Source: Euryarchaeota archaeon UBA438
Lineage (GTDB): Archaea > Thermoplasmatota > Poseidoniia > Poseidoniales > Thalassarchaeaceae
Direction: 5' to 3'
DNA length: 25,287 nt
Assembly: GCA_002504435.1 (NCBI GenBank)
Contig: DAQP01000024.1
Span: forward strand, 1-25,287
Shown: positions 1-6,880 of the stretch, piece after piece
Layout of the letters: every line of letters begins with the position of its first letter
How positions within the stretch are numbered: position 1 is the first letter of the stretch
Made by a program: the position numbers and the translations under genes
The notes under the pieces: model-generated
The model's database searches: none
Told to the model about the DNA's origin: nothing
The model's input: only the letters and a program-made list of their open reading frames with translations

Positions 1-444
1 GGATTCAACCGACGCAGTAGGGAGATAAGCAAGGTAACCGCTGATGCTCTTGAGAGCGTCGTCCTTCTGGAGCTTTATCCACGCTCAAAGATTAGAATCG
101 GAATTGAGATAGTTTCTGCCGAGGCTGGAACCAGATGCGTGGGATTGACCGCTGCCTCAGTCGCTCTGGCTGATGCTGGCATACCCATGACTGACCTTGT
201 GGTTAGCGTTGCAAGTGGCAAGATCAACGATGTCGTGGTCTGTGACCTGAACAAGGAGGAGGATAACTACGGAGAGGCAGATTTGCCAATGGGAATTCTC
301 CCAAACACAGGCGAACTTGTGTTCCTACAGATGGACGGGGACTTGTCTCCAGACGAGTTCAAGCAAGCATGGGACTACAACATGGATGCAGCGATGGAAG
401 TTCACAAACTGATGGTTGAGGCCTTGAAGGGAGGTGGGAACTGA
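1..444 (+). CDS. rrp41: Exosome complex exonuclease subunit Rrp41 (5' truncated)
   Basis: Rrp41 is the catalytic RNase PH-fold subunit of the archaeal exosome. It trims RNA 3'->5' by phosphorolysis, or adds tails, in a hexameric ring with Rrp42. The reading frame is open from base 1 to TGA at 442-444, giving the last 147 residues; the N-terminus lies outside the window. Family hallmarks are RRSREISK near the beginning, the AGTR / LADAGIPM segment and the acidic catalytic stretch EEDNYGEADLPM, which carries the conserved metal/phosphate-site aspartates. The TGA overlaps the rrp42 ATG by one base (TGATG), and a strong GGAGGTG for rrp42 lies inside the 3' end, so the two are translationally coupled. 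The exosome order rrp41-rrp42 followed by eL43 is conserved in many archaea. Function is very secure. Confidence 0.97.
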   Translation, partial: GFNRRSREISKVTADALESVVLLELYPRSKIRIGIEIVSAEAGTRCVGLTAASVALADAGIPMTDLVVSVASGKINDVVVCDLNKEEDNYGEADLPMGILPNTGELVFLQMDGDLSPDEFKQAWDYNMDAAMEVHKLMVEALKGGGN

Positions 445-1220
445 TGTCTGTGCCACTAGTTCCAAAGCTCCTAAGGGCCCATCTAGCAGATCTAGCGTTG
501 AATGATACGAGATTGGGCGATAGGGGCCAGTGGGATGGCAGGGAGGTCAAGCTCGAAACAGGCGTACTAGCAAACGCAGAGGGTTCTGCCAGAGTCACCA
601 TGGGCGATACTATTGTCTTGGCTGGAGTAAAGTTCCAGATCATGACACCATACCCCGATAGGCCCAACCAAGGTGGCCTAATGTGCTCGTGCGAGGTTAG
701 GCCGATAGCAGGACGTCACTGGGAAGCTGGACCTCCTAGCCCACAATCAATCGAACTCGGAAGGGTAGTCGACAGAGGAATCAGGGAATCTGGTTGCATT
801 GACGTCGATGAATTGTGCATTATTCCAGGGGAGAAGGCATGGCAGGTTATCCTAGACCTTCATGCAATCTCCGATGACGGAAACCTATTCGATGCATTCG
901 CATTGGCCGGTATCGCGGCTCTCAGGAGTGCTACCATTCCGGCTGAGAAGTTCGAGATTGGGGAAGACGCCCCGCTCAAGGTTTCCAAGACGCCGATAAT
1001 GTGTTCATATCACAAGGTCGGAGGAAGGTTCGTTTACGACGCCTCTTATCGAGAGGAACTGGGTGGAGATGAGAGGATTCACATTACTCTGGGGGACGAT
1101 GACCACGTACATTCCCTCCAGAAGGGTCTAAAGGGAATCTTCACGGCAGAAGAATTCGAAGAGATAATGGAGCACGCTAAGGCAAGGTGTGCAGAACTCC
1201 GACAAATAGTAAATGGATAG
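444..1220 (+). CDS. rrp42: Exosome complex subunit Rrp42
   Basis: Rrp42 is the non-catalytic RNase PH-like partner of Rrp41; alternating Rrp41/Rrp42 dimers form the ring and help bind RNA. The protein has 258 residues, the usual size. It shows the RNase PH-fold N-terminal region (residues around 30-60 with GSARVTMGDTIVLAGVK), the SIELGRVVDRGIRES segment and the CIIPGEKAWQVILDLHAISDDG core typical of Rrp42. The ATG overlaps the rrp41 stop by one base and is preceded by GGAGGTG about seven bases upstream, which fixes the start. The eL43 gene follows eight bases after its stop. It lacks the EEDNYGEAD catalytic signature of Rrp41, as expected for this subunit. Confidence 0.96.
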   Translation: MSVPLVPKLLRAHLADLALNDTRLGDRGQWDGREVKLETGVLANAEGSARVTMGDTIVLAGVKFQIMTPYPDRPNQGGLMCSCEVRPIAGRHWEAGPPSPQSIELGRVVDRGIRESGCIDVDELCIIPGEKAWQVILDLHAISDDGNLFDAFALAGIAALRSATIPAEKFEIGEDAPLKVSKTPIMCSYHKVGGRFVYDASYREELGGDERIHITLGDDDHVHSLQKGLKGIFTAEEFEEIMEHAKARCAELRQIVNG

Positions 1221-1228
1221 GTGCGATT

Positions 1229-1597
1229 ATGGCAAAGAGAACACAGAAGGCAGGCCTAACTGCACGCTTTGGATCCAGGTATGGAGTTAGCGTAAGGAGG
1301 AGGGCTGGCTCCGCACTTAGGAAGAAGTCCAGGGAGTATACATGCCCATCATGTCAGTATCCAAAAGTTAGGAGGAAGGTTGCAGGTATCTGGGAGTGCA
1401 GGAAGTGCGGCCACACATTCACAGGCGGCGTTTGGGAACCATTCACTAGGGCATCCGAGGCTAACAACAGGGTTATTCGAAGGTCTATGGAGGGAGCTAC
1501 CGCCACAGACATGACTGTTATCGCCCAGCAGGCAGCTCTGGATTATGAGCGCAAGATGGCGGAGGCCGAGAGCAATGACGACTCAGAGGAAGAGTGA
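1229..1597 (+). CDS. rpl37ae: Large-subunit ribosomal protein eL43 (L37Ae)
   Basis: This zinc-ribbon protein of the 50S ribosomal subunit has 122 residues and begins MAKRTQKAGLTARFGSRYG, a classic L37Ae start. Two Cys pairs (CPSC and CRKC, about 18 residues apart) form the zinc site. The ATG at 1229 follows AGGTG at a good Shine-Dalgarno distance. Homologues are usually about 70-95 residues, so the roughly 35-residue C-terminal tail, ending in the acidic run ESNDDSEEE, is unusually long. The last 23 bases overlap the start of pcc1 in another frame. In many archaea rpoP lies between eL43 and pcc1; it is not here. Confidence 0.95.
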   Translation: MAKRTQKAGLTARFGSRYGVSVRRRAGSALRKKSREYTCPSCQYPKVRRKVAGIWECRKCGHTFTGGVWEPFTRASEANNRVIRRSMEGATATDMTVIAQQAALDYERKMAEAESNDDSEEE

Positions 1598-1811
1598 CAC
1601 GTCGTCAATCATCCTACGTGCCACACATCAAGACGCAGAGTCAATTTGCGCTGGAATGGTCACAGAGTCTGAGTTCAGCCTGTCTGGCGAGAATATGGAA
1701 TTCACACTCTCATCCAGAAGTATCTCAGATCTCCGAGCGAGGTGGAATTCACTACTCAGGGGCATAGTCGCCTCGGAGCAAGCATTGAAGGCAATTAGGG
1801 ACTCAAGGTGA
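1575..1811 (+). CDS. pcc1: KEOPS complex subunit Pcc1
   Basis: Pcc1 is the small dimerising subunit of KEOPS, the complex that makes N6-threonylcarbamoyladenosine at position 37 of tRNAs. The 78-residue product (start ATG at 1575, MTTQRKSDTS) has the family pattern: a beta strand with small charged residues, an E-x-x-S...G loop, then SISDLRARWNSLLRG and a final helix IVASEQALKAI, matching the Pcc1 'L-R-x-x-x-N-S-x-L-R' signature. It overlaps the eL43 end by 23 bases, with GGAGG inside that gene as a likely ribosome-binding site. Prefoldin beta follows four bases after its stop, an arrangement seen in other archaea. Identification rests on this motif plus context; the family is short and divergent. 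Confidence 0.83.
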   Translation: MTTQRKSDTSSIILRATHQDAESICAGMVTESEFSLSGENMEFTLSSRSISDLRARWNSLLRGIVASEQALKAIRDSR

Positions 1812-1815
1812 AAGC

Positions 1816-2139
1816 ATGCAGGGCGGACAGGACGCAGGTGAGGCGTTGAAATTAGTGGCTCAGGAGCTACAGGCCGTAATGTCGCAGATTCAAACAGTAA
1901 ACTCCCAAATTAGCGAACTTTCTATGACACTAGAGGCTCTTTCTTCTCAGGATCCAGAAAGGCCAGTGTACAGAGCAGTAGGTAGCCTACTCTTGGAAGT
2001 GAGTGACAGGGACTCCCTCAAGTCAGACATTGAAACTTCAAGGAATTCATTCCAAACCCACATGGACAGGCTCTCAGAGAGAGAGTCAGAACTTAGGGAG
2101 AACTACGAGGAATTGGTCAAATCATTCGAATCGCAGTGA
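1816..2139 (+). CDS. pfdB: Prefoldin beta subunit
   Basis: Prefoldin is the hexameric (alpha2 beta4) jellyfish-shaped cytosolic holdase that passes unfolded proteins to the thermosome. The 107-residue product has two heptad-rich helices (about residues 5-45 and 65-105) flanking a short beta-hairpin segment ERPVYRAVGSLLLEVS, which corresponds to the conserved 'VYKxVGxxLV' region of beta subunits. Length and architecture match the beta family rather than the longer alpha subunit. AAGGTGA directly before the ATG serves as ribosome-binding site and overlaps the pcc1 stop. Confidence 0.9.
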   Translation: MQGGQDAGEALKLVAQELQAVMSQIQTVNSQISELSMTLEALSSQDPERPVYRAVGSLLLEVSDRDSLKSDIETSRNSFQTHMDRLSERESELRENYEELVKSFESQ

Positions 2140-2175
2140 GGTGGTCCAATTCCTTCCGAGAGTGAAAATGAATTA

Positions 2176-2976
2176 TTGGGACAGAGCCTTGCAGACCTCC
2201 TGAAATTGATTTCATCCGGCGACATGGAAGAGGCAGTACTTCTATCGGATGAGATACTATCTAGATCGAGATCCCCCGACGAAAGAGACCATCTGATTGA
2301 GGCCAGAGTCAGGATGGAAAGAGCTCTAGTTGGAGCAATCGCCATAGAAGAGGTCGGCTCCGAATTAAGATGGTGCGTTGACAGACTCAACGCGATATGC
2401 CCTGGCTCGGCATTGCATGGACTCGCCCTGCTAAACCTAGCTATTTGGCACTCAAATAACGGCGAACAGATGATGGCCATGGCCGTGCACTCCGACATCT
2501 CAGTTAGATCCGGCCACCCAACAGATATCAGATCCCTATCTAGGCTAGAAATTGCAAGAATTCTAGTGGGAATGTCCGATTTAGATCCCGCTATGAGGCA
2601 CCTCTGGTCCGCACGAAGGGGGTTCATCGAATCAGGAATGGCAGCAGAAGCCTTGGTCTCCTCATTAGAGTGGTTGGACATTGCCCTAGACGGGGTCTCA
2701 GAAGATGCACCAAGCATGGAGAGGAGAATCGAAGAGGCAGCCCCCAGGGAAGGCCCCGGTAACACATGGATTCCAGCCAATCCCTCTGACATTATTGATG
2801 TCGTCGAATACCTCATTCCACTACTTCTAGCTGATCTATCGGGACTAAAAAGGGGGGACTTGGGACTAATTGTAGACGCCTCGGAGATTATCGGGAAACC
2901 CGAATGGATATCAGGCATGAAATCCAGGATTTCAGAAATTCAGGATGTGAGCGTCACCGAAGCACTCCAGTCGTGA
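2176..2976 (+). CDS. Alpha-helical protein of unknown function (possible TPR-like solenoid)
   Basis: I do not recognise this gene. The 266-residue product is almost wholly helical, with repeated patterns of about 35 residues such as GSALHGLALLNLAIWHSNNG and LSRLEIARILVGMSDLDPAM, resembling a degenerate TPR or related solenoid. There is no signal peptide or clear membrane segment. No ATG or GTG lies at the natural beginning. A TTG at 2176 is the first conventional start, but a GAGGTGG at 2139-2144 sits about five bases before an in-frame ATT at 2149, so the protein may really begin there with nine extra residues. It is the last gene of the exosome/KEOPS/prefoldin operon. Its 3' end overlaps the convergent Nudix gene by 37 bases. 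Confidence 0.7.
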   Translation: MGQSLADLLKLISSGDMEEAVLLSDEILSRSRSPDERDHLIEARVRMERALVGAIAIEEVGSELRWCVDRLNAICPGSALHGLALLNLAIWHSNNGEQMMAMAVHSDISVRSGHPTDIRSLSRLEIARILVGMSDLDPAMRHLWSARRGFIESGMAAEALVSSLEWLDIALDGVSEDAPSMERRIEEAAPREGPGNTWIPANPSDIIDVVEYLIPLLLADLSGLKRGDLGLIVDASEIIGKPEWISGMKSRISEIQDVSVTEALQS

Positions 2977-3338
2977 TTCCTGATCGCATCTACCTCTGAT
3001 ACATCCCATGCAAGTGAATTCGGCGCCTCCACGCACCAGCCAACTTCTGCAATCATAGGGTCATTGGATAGCCACGGCTCGGGCCCGGGCTCTTCTTCCA
3101 CTTCGATCCATACTACTACGCCCCCATCCACTAGATTTTCATCATAGGCCTTTGCAGTGCCCAGCAATCCAGTTTCTTCATACAGCTCCCTTAGAGCTGC
3201 CACATCCCACTGCTCGCCTTCGTCGGTGGAGCCTCCCGGAAACTCCCACCCTCTCTCTTCATGGAGGACCATTAGCCATGGATTCATTTCACCACCGTGC
3301 TTCGATGTGACCCATGAAATCACAAATTTCTCACTCAT
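2940..3338 (-). CDS. Nudix family hydrolase
   Basis: Nudix enzymes hydrolyse nucleoside diphosphates linked to another moiety; the substrate here cannot be deduced. The 132-residue product carries a complete Nudix box at about residues 36-58 (G-x5-E-x7-REL-x-EE-x-G-x form, with RELYEETGLLG), preceded by GWEFPGG. The ATG at 3338 overlaps the TPR gene's TGA by eight bases (ATGAGTGA), so this is the third gene of the UbiD-TPR-Nudix unit. A longer reading frame exists upstream but would lie inside the TPR gene and adds nothing Nudix-like. The C-terminus overlaps the convergent helical gene by 37 bases. Confidence 0.9.
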   Translation of the reverse strand: MSEKFVISWVTSKHGGEMNPWLMVLHEERGWEFPGGSTDEGEQWDVAALRELYEETGLLGTAKAYDENLVDGGVVVWIEVEEEPGPEPWLSNDPMIAEVGWCVEAPNSLAWDVSEVDAIRNHDWSASVTLTS

Positions 3339-4320
3339 CTCCAATTTTCCTCCTGATCTCCTCTGTGATGTTGACAGCATCAGAAACTCCCTCGGCTGCT
3401 AGGCGCCTCGCCACAAAGAATGCTTCAGAGAGCCTTCCCGCATCAATTAGCTCCCTGACCTCTGACAGCGGCTCCTTCTCAATCTCCTCTTCTGGAGCGT
3501 CTTCATCGATTCGTTCCAGAACTGGTGTGGCCATAGATTCCATCTTCCTCAAGAAATCCACCCTCTCATTTACTGCGGGAATTATCCAAGGCTTACTTTC
3601 ATTCCCGTCAAGAAGGCCCTCCATTCTCTCCTTGAATTGATCACGTACGTCCATCTTAGGGAATTGAGTCTGTGCTTGATCGTAACAGATCCAAGCATCG
3701 CTATATTCTCCTCTACGTTCATGCATCCTGCCCAATTCGGCCCATGCCTCAAAGTTCGTAGGCCTTTGAGCCAGAATCAGCCTAGCTAGTGATAAGTACC
3801 CATCTTCATCACCGCTATCCCTGACTCTCTCAATTCTCCTTGAGAACAAGACATTGGCCCTCCTGTCCCGCAGGTCTAGGGATTCGACCCTGGCTATGAA
3901 GGCAGAGATTTCTTCATTCGAGCTTGATATTGTCTCCCACCACTCGTCTGGGTCCAATGGATCAGCTGCAAAAGCTCCCTCCAGTATCGTACTGCCCGAC
4001 TCAAGCATGTCGACATCATCCAACTGATTGAGTAGTTCTGGGTCCCTTCCGAGTACCGTGAAAATATCATCGAGTACTGCCCTAATCCCCTCCCGGTCGC
4101 CAGAGACAGCCTTCACTTTCAGAAGAATCCTCCAGTTATCTGGGTGGGTAAAGTCGTGCAGTACGGCCTGTCGAGCATTCTGCTCCGCCCAACCAAGATT
4201 TGTAGAATCAGAATCAGTCCCATTAACAATTTTCAGATACTTTACTGCCTGACTTCTATGACGGTTCCCAAGACTCCTTCTTGGATGCTGTAACTTATCG
4301 TCAATTGAGTCTACAGACAT
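3331..4320 (-). CDS. TPR-repeat protein
   Basis: This predicted cytosolic scaffold-type protein has 329 residues and no signal peptide. A canonical TPR unit is visible at about residues 186-220: PTNFEAWAELGRMHERRGEY followed by A-x-x-x-Y-x-x-A and a terminal proline. A less regular one lies near residues 44-80 (AEQNARQAVLHDFTHPDNW). The acidic stretch EEEIEKEP near residue 280 looks like a linker to a final helical hairpin. I chose ATG 4320 because GAGGT lies five bases upstream; a GTG at 4332 overlapping the UbiD stop is the alternative. It sits between the UbiD decarboxylase and the Nudix gene with overlapping ends, so the three are almost certainly co-transcribed. Its partner is unknown. 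Confidence 0.8.
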   Translation of the reverse strand: MSVDSIDDKLQHPRRSLGNRHRSQAVKYLKIVNGTDSDSTNLGWAEQNARQAVLHDFTHPDNWRILLKVKAVSGDREGIRAVLDDIFTVLGRDPELLNQLDDVDMLESGSTILEGAFAADPLDPDEWWETISSSNEEISAFIARVESLDLRDRRANVLFSRRIERVRDSGDEDGYLSLARLILAQRPTNFEAWAELGRMHERRGEYSDAWICYDQAQTQFPKMDVRDQFKERMEGLLDGNESKPWIIPAVNERVDFLRKMESMATPVLERIDEDAPEEEIEKEPLSEVRELIDAGRLSEAFFVARRLAAEGVSDAVNITEEIRRKIGDE

Positions 4321-4328
4321 TGGAAACC

Positions 4329-5666
4329 TCACAGAACCGACTCATACGGACTCCTGTCCTCATCTGGATCAAGTGTAGCATCCATCCCTATCTTACTAGT
4401 CATTCCATTTTCTGACCTGCTCGGATCCAAACTGGAACCTTTCTGGTTAGAGAGAATTACTGTGTCAGCATCCGGCTGCCAACGCGTCATTAAGGCCCAC
4501 TCCACTCTCATCGGATCAGCAATATCGATATCCTCGTCTACCACTATCACCTGTTTCATTGATGGATGCCCCTCGAAGGCCGCCTGAATTGCCTTCCTAC
4601 CATCATCTGGGCCTTCGGGCACAATCTGAATAACCGATGCCAGCCACCCACAGCCGCCATCAGTCATGTGAACGTCCGTGCACTTCACTACCTCTGATAC
4701 GGCAGTTTTGATCGTCGGGGCCCTAGGCATCCCCATCAGGGTTCTATGCTCCACGCCAGTGGGGATTATGGCGTGGAAGATAGGATCGGCCCTGTGATGC
4801 ACGGCATCGTACTCGATAACGTGCTCCTGCCGTACATCATCGACGGTTCCGGTAATGTCAACATAGGGGCCTTCGTCATCCCGCTGAGGTGTAATTCTTG
4901 CTTGCATAGCATATTCTGCATCTGCGGGAACGATCACCCCATTGGATAGCCGAACTACTCTGAGGGGGCTACCGTGTAATTTCTCATGCAATGCCGCTGC
5001 TACGGTTAACTCGTCGACGTAATCAGTGAATGACATAGCAGCTGCAAGAAGTACGGTTGGATCGGCGCCATTCACTACGGCAATCTGCACATCCTCACCT
5101 TTGTCAGCGGCCATCGTGCTGAGGGTTCTGAGGTGCCTTGGCACTAGCCTAGCAACTGTATGGTTCCCATCTCGTAATAGTTGCCTATGGAATGACACAT
5201 TCCTCACCCCTCCGTATTCAGCGATAATTATCGAAGCTGATTGATATCTCCCGCCATCCTCCCTGAAGTGCCAGGGTATTGGCAATTTTTCCAAATCTAC
5301 TGAATCCTGTCCAGATTCCATTACTTCGGCGTCCGAATTCTCAACTATGAGTGGCTCCGAGGGGTTCTCCATTGCCCATGCTAGGATGTCAATTAGCTCT
5401 CCAGGGCCTACATCGAACATCTCACACAATCTAGAGCGTTCTAAGACATTAAGCGCGGCCCTATGTCCGGGTGATTCAGAAATATTGTTGAAAACCAATG
5501 GAATATTGCCCATGGAAACAGACGTGTCCATCATATCGTAGTTTACACTAACAGAATCGTCTATGCGATGGACGCCCTCTAGCATATCGCGGAATGCCAT
5601 GTACTGGGGCGACATCAGGTCGTGCTTCAATGTTAGTGATAGTATCGTACCCAGAGTGCTACTCAC
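4329..5666 (-). CDS. UbiD-family prenyl-FMN-dependent decarboxylase
   Basis: UbiD enzymes decarboxylate alpha,beta-unsaturated or aromatic acids using prenylated FMN made by UbiX. The 445-residue product shows the UbiD order: AFRDML opening, LPIPWHF (about 128-134), NVSFHRQ (156-162, conserved cofactor-site Asn and Arg), HEKLHGSP, and EGPYVDITGT (265-274) in place of the bacterial EGPFGE, then GVEHRTLMGMPR. Two roles fit the context: anhydromevalonate phosphate decarboxylase of the archaeal mevalonate pathway (ipk and idi-GGPPS lie in this window), or the MqnL-type decarboxylase of the futalosine menaquinone route (mqnE, mqnA and mqnD are also here). The GTG at 5666 has TATAAG 27 bases upstream, suggesting a leaderless message. 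ATG 5615 or 5600 would give the more usual UbiD N-terminus. Confidence 0.9.
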   Translation of the reverse strand: MSSTLGTILSLTLKHDLMSPQYMAFRDMLEGVHRIDDSVSVNYDMMDTSVSMGNIPLVFNNISESPGHRAALNVLERSRLCEMFDVGPGELIDILAWAMENPSEPLIVENSDAEVMESGQDSVDLEKLPIPWHFREDGGRYQSASIIIAEYGGVRNVSFHRQLLRDGNHTVARLVPRHLRTLSTMAADKGEDVQIAVVNGADPTVLLAAAMSFTDYVDELTVAAALHEKLHGSPLRVVRLSNGVIVPADAEYAMQARITPQRDDEGPYVDITGTVDDVRQEHVIEYDAVHHRADPIFHAIIPTGVEHRTLMGMPRAPTIKTAVSEVVKCTDVHMTDGGCGWLASVIQIVPEGPDDGRKAIQAAFEGHPSMKQVIVVDEDIDIADPMRVEWALMTRWQPDADTVILSNQKGSSLDPSRSENGMTSKIGMDATLDPDEDRSPYESVL

Positions 5667-5733
5667 CTACGGTGACCCCGTCACGCTCTTATACCCCATG
5701 AGGGTCGGCGAGGCGTCATTCTGAGGTGTCACT
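5667..5733. promoter_or_regulatory. Divergent promoter region between ubiD-type gene and rps12
   Basis: This 67-base gap separates divergent genes. Bases 5688-5693 read TATAAG on the minus strand, with the first T 27 bases before the UbiD GTG. The same element read on the plus strand (TTATA) could place a start about 20 bases before rps12, whose leader holds GAGGTG at 5723-5728. A 5-bp-arm dyad, GTGACCCCGTCAC (5672-5684), lies between the TATA element and the UbiD start and could be an operator. The TATA assignment is inference from spacing. Confidence 0.5.
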
Positions 5734-6174
5734 TTGGGTAGAGGACTGTTCTCCGGCCAGAAGATGAAGACCGATAGGAAGAGGTATAGGTGGAAGGAGC
5801 GCAAGTTCCGGGACCGCCAATTCAAGCAACAGAGGGGCGGGGTGCTCAAGCACGACCCCCTCCGTGGGAGCACTCAGGCCAAGGGAATAGTGATCGAGAA
5901 GGTGGGTTTCGAGGCGAAACAGCCCAATTCTGGCATCAGGAAGGCTGTCAAGATCAGTCTAATTAAGACTGGTAACCAACTAACGGCGTTCGCACCTGGG
6001 GATGGAGCCATCTCATTCATAGATGAGCACGACGAGGTTCTTGTCGAGGGTATTGGTGGCAGCAAGGGACGTTCATATGGTGACCTTCCCGGTGTCAGAT
6101 TCAAGGTAATCAAGGTAAATGGCGTCTCTCTCGACGAAATGGTAAGGGGACGCAAGGAGAAGCCGATTAGGTAG
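5734..6174 (+). CDS. rps12: Small-subunit ribosomal protein S12 (uS12)
   Basis: S12 is the decoding-centre protein of the 30S subunit. The 146-residue product matches archaeal S12 length. It contains EAKQPNSGIRKAV (about 60-72), the universally conserved PNSxIRK decoding loop, then FAPGDGAISFIDEHDEV, the GDxPGVRxKVIKVNGVSL block and the RKEKPIR end. The start is TTG at 5734: GAGGTG lies five bases upstream and no other start gives the right length. The S7 gene follows eight bases after its stop, as in the widespread S12-S7-EF-2 'str' order. Confidence 0.97.
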   Translation: MGRGLFSGQKMKTDRKRYRWKERKFRDRQFKQQRGGVLKHDPLRGSTQAKGIVIEKVGFEAKQPNSGIRKAVKISLIKTGNQLTAFAPGDGAISFIDEHDEVLVEGIGGSKGRSYGDLPGVRFKVIKVNGVSLDEMVRGRKEKPIR

Positions 6175-6182
6175 GTATTACG

Positions 6183-6779
6183 ATGTCCGAGAATACCGAC
6201 TCACCCATAGCTGGAATAGGGACCATGGTTTTTGGCAAGTGGGACGCAACTGAGGTAACTTGCGCAGATCCTGGACTAGCTCCCTACATCAACCTGACAA
6301 CTATAGGAACACCTCACAGCGGAGGTAGGCACGCAAATGCATGGTTCGGAAAGGCGAAGCTTTCCGTTATTGAGAGATTCATCAATAACCTGATGAGGAC
6401 TGGAAAGTTCTCAGGAAAAAAGCAGCACTGCGTCAAGGCCTTTGAAGCAGCCCTCGACTCCATCAATGATAGGTCCGGGGAAAATCCCCTCCAATCATTC
6501 ATCGATGCAATAGTAGAGGCCGCACCTTGTGAGGAAATTACCAGAATTAAGCAGGGAGCAGTAAGCACTCCCAAAGCCGTCGACTCTTCCCCTAGCAGAC
6601 GCCTTGATATTGCCCTAAGGAACCTGTCAGTAGGATGTGCAGCAGCTACAGCGGGGAGCAAAAGAACACTCACCCAGGGAATCGTAAATGAAATCACAAA
6701 GGCAGCCGAGGGAGACGTTGGTGCATTCTCTATAGGAAAGAGAGAGGAAATTGAGAGAGTAGCAGCATCTGCAAGATGA
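6183..6779 (+). CDS. rps7: Small-subunit ribosomal protein S7 (uS7)
   Basis: S7 nucleates assembly of the 30S head and contacts the E-site tRNA. The 198-residue product has the longer N-terminus usual for archaea. Recognisable segments are KLSVIERFINNLMRTGKFSGKK, the EEITRIKQGAVSTPKAVDSS loop (the archaeal form of 'GGxxYQVPxxV') and the arginine-rich PSRRLDIALRNLSVG. The ATG at 6183 is preceded by an AGGT about seven bases upstream. It is transcribed with rps12; about 100 bases containing a separate promoter-like element separate it from fusA. Confidence 0.95.
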   Translation: MSENTDSPIAGIGTMVFGKWDATEVTCADPGLAPYINLTTIGTPHSGGRHANAWFGKAKLSVIERFINNLMRTGKFSGKKQHCVKAFEAALDSINDRSGENPLQSFIDAIVEAAPCEEITRIKQGAVSTPKAVDSSPSRRLDIALRNLSVGCAAATAGSKRTLTQGIVNEITKAAEGDVGAFSIGKREEIERVAASAR

Positions 6780-6808
6780 TCCGTGATAACTCCAAATCAG
6801 ACCACTGA

Positions 6809-6821
6809 GGCATATTATGCC
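6809..6821. repeat. Perfect 13-bp dyad upstream of fusA
   Basis: GGCATATTATGCC has two 6-bp arms around one central base. It lies in the rps7-fusA gap, 30 bases after the rps7 stop and about 15 bases upstream of the TATA-like element of fusA. It could be an operator or a weak hairpin ending the S12-S7 transcript. No T-run follows directly, so an operator is somewhat favoured. No protein partner is identified. Confidence 0.4.
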
Positions 6822-6831
6822 ACCATCACAA

Positions 6832-6842
6832 TTGTATTTATG
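6832..6842 (+). promoter_or_regulatory. TATA-like element for fusA
   Basis: An A/T-rich stretch reading TTGTATTTATG lies about 40-48 bases before the fusA ATG. A start 25-27 bases downstream of it would leave a leader of about 15-20 bases holding GAGG (6869-6872) before the ATG at 6881. This implies that fusA can be transcribed separately from rps12-rps7. It rests on base composition and spacing only. Confidence 0.4.
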
Positions 6843-6880
6843 AACCAAAGTCAGGTCGCCGCATCAATTGAGGAATAGAG

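Noticed and set aside
2103..2918. 271-codon minus-strand open frame opposite the helical protein gene
   Set aside because: Serine-rich low-complexity translation, no family features; it mirrors the plus-strand gene, which fits the operon and codon pattern.
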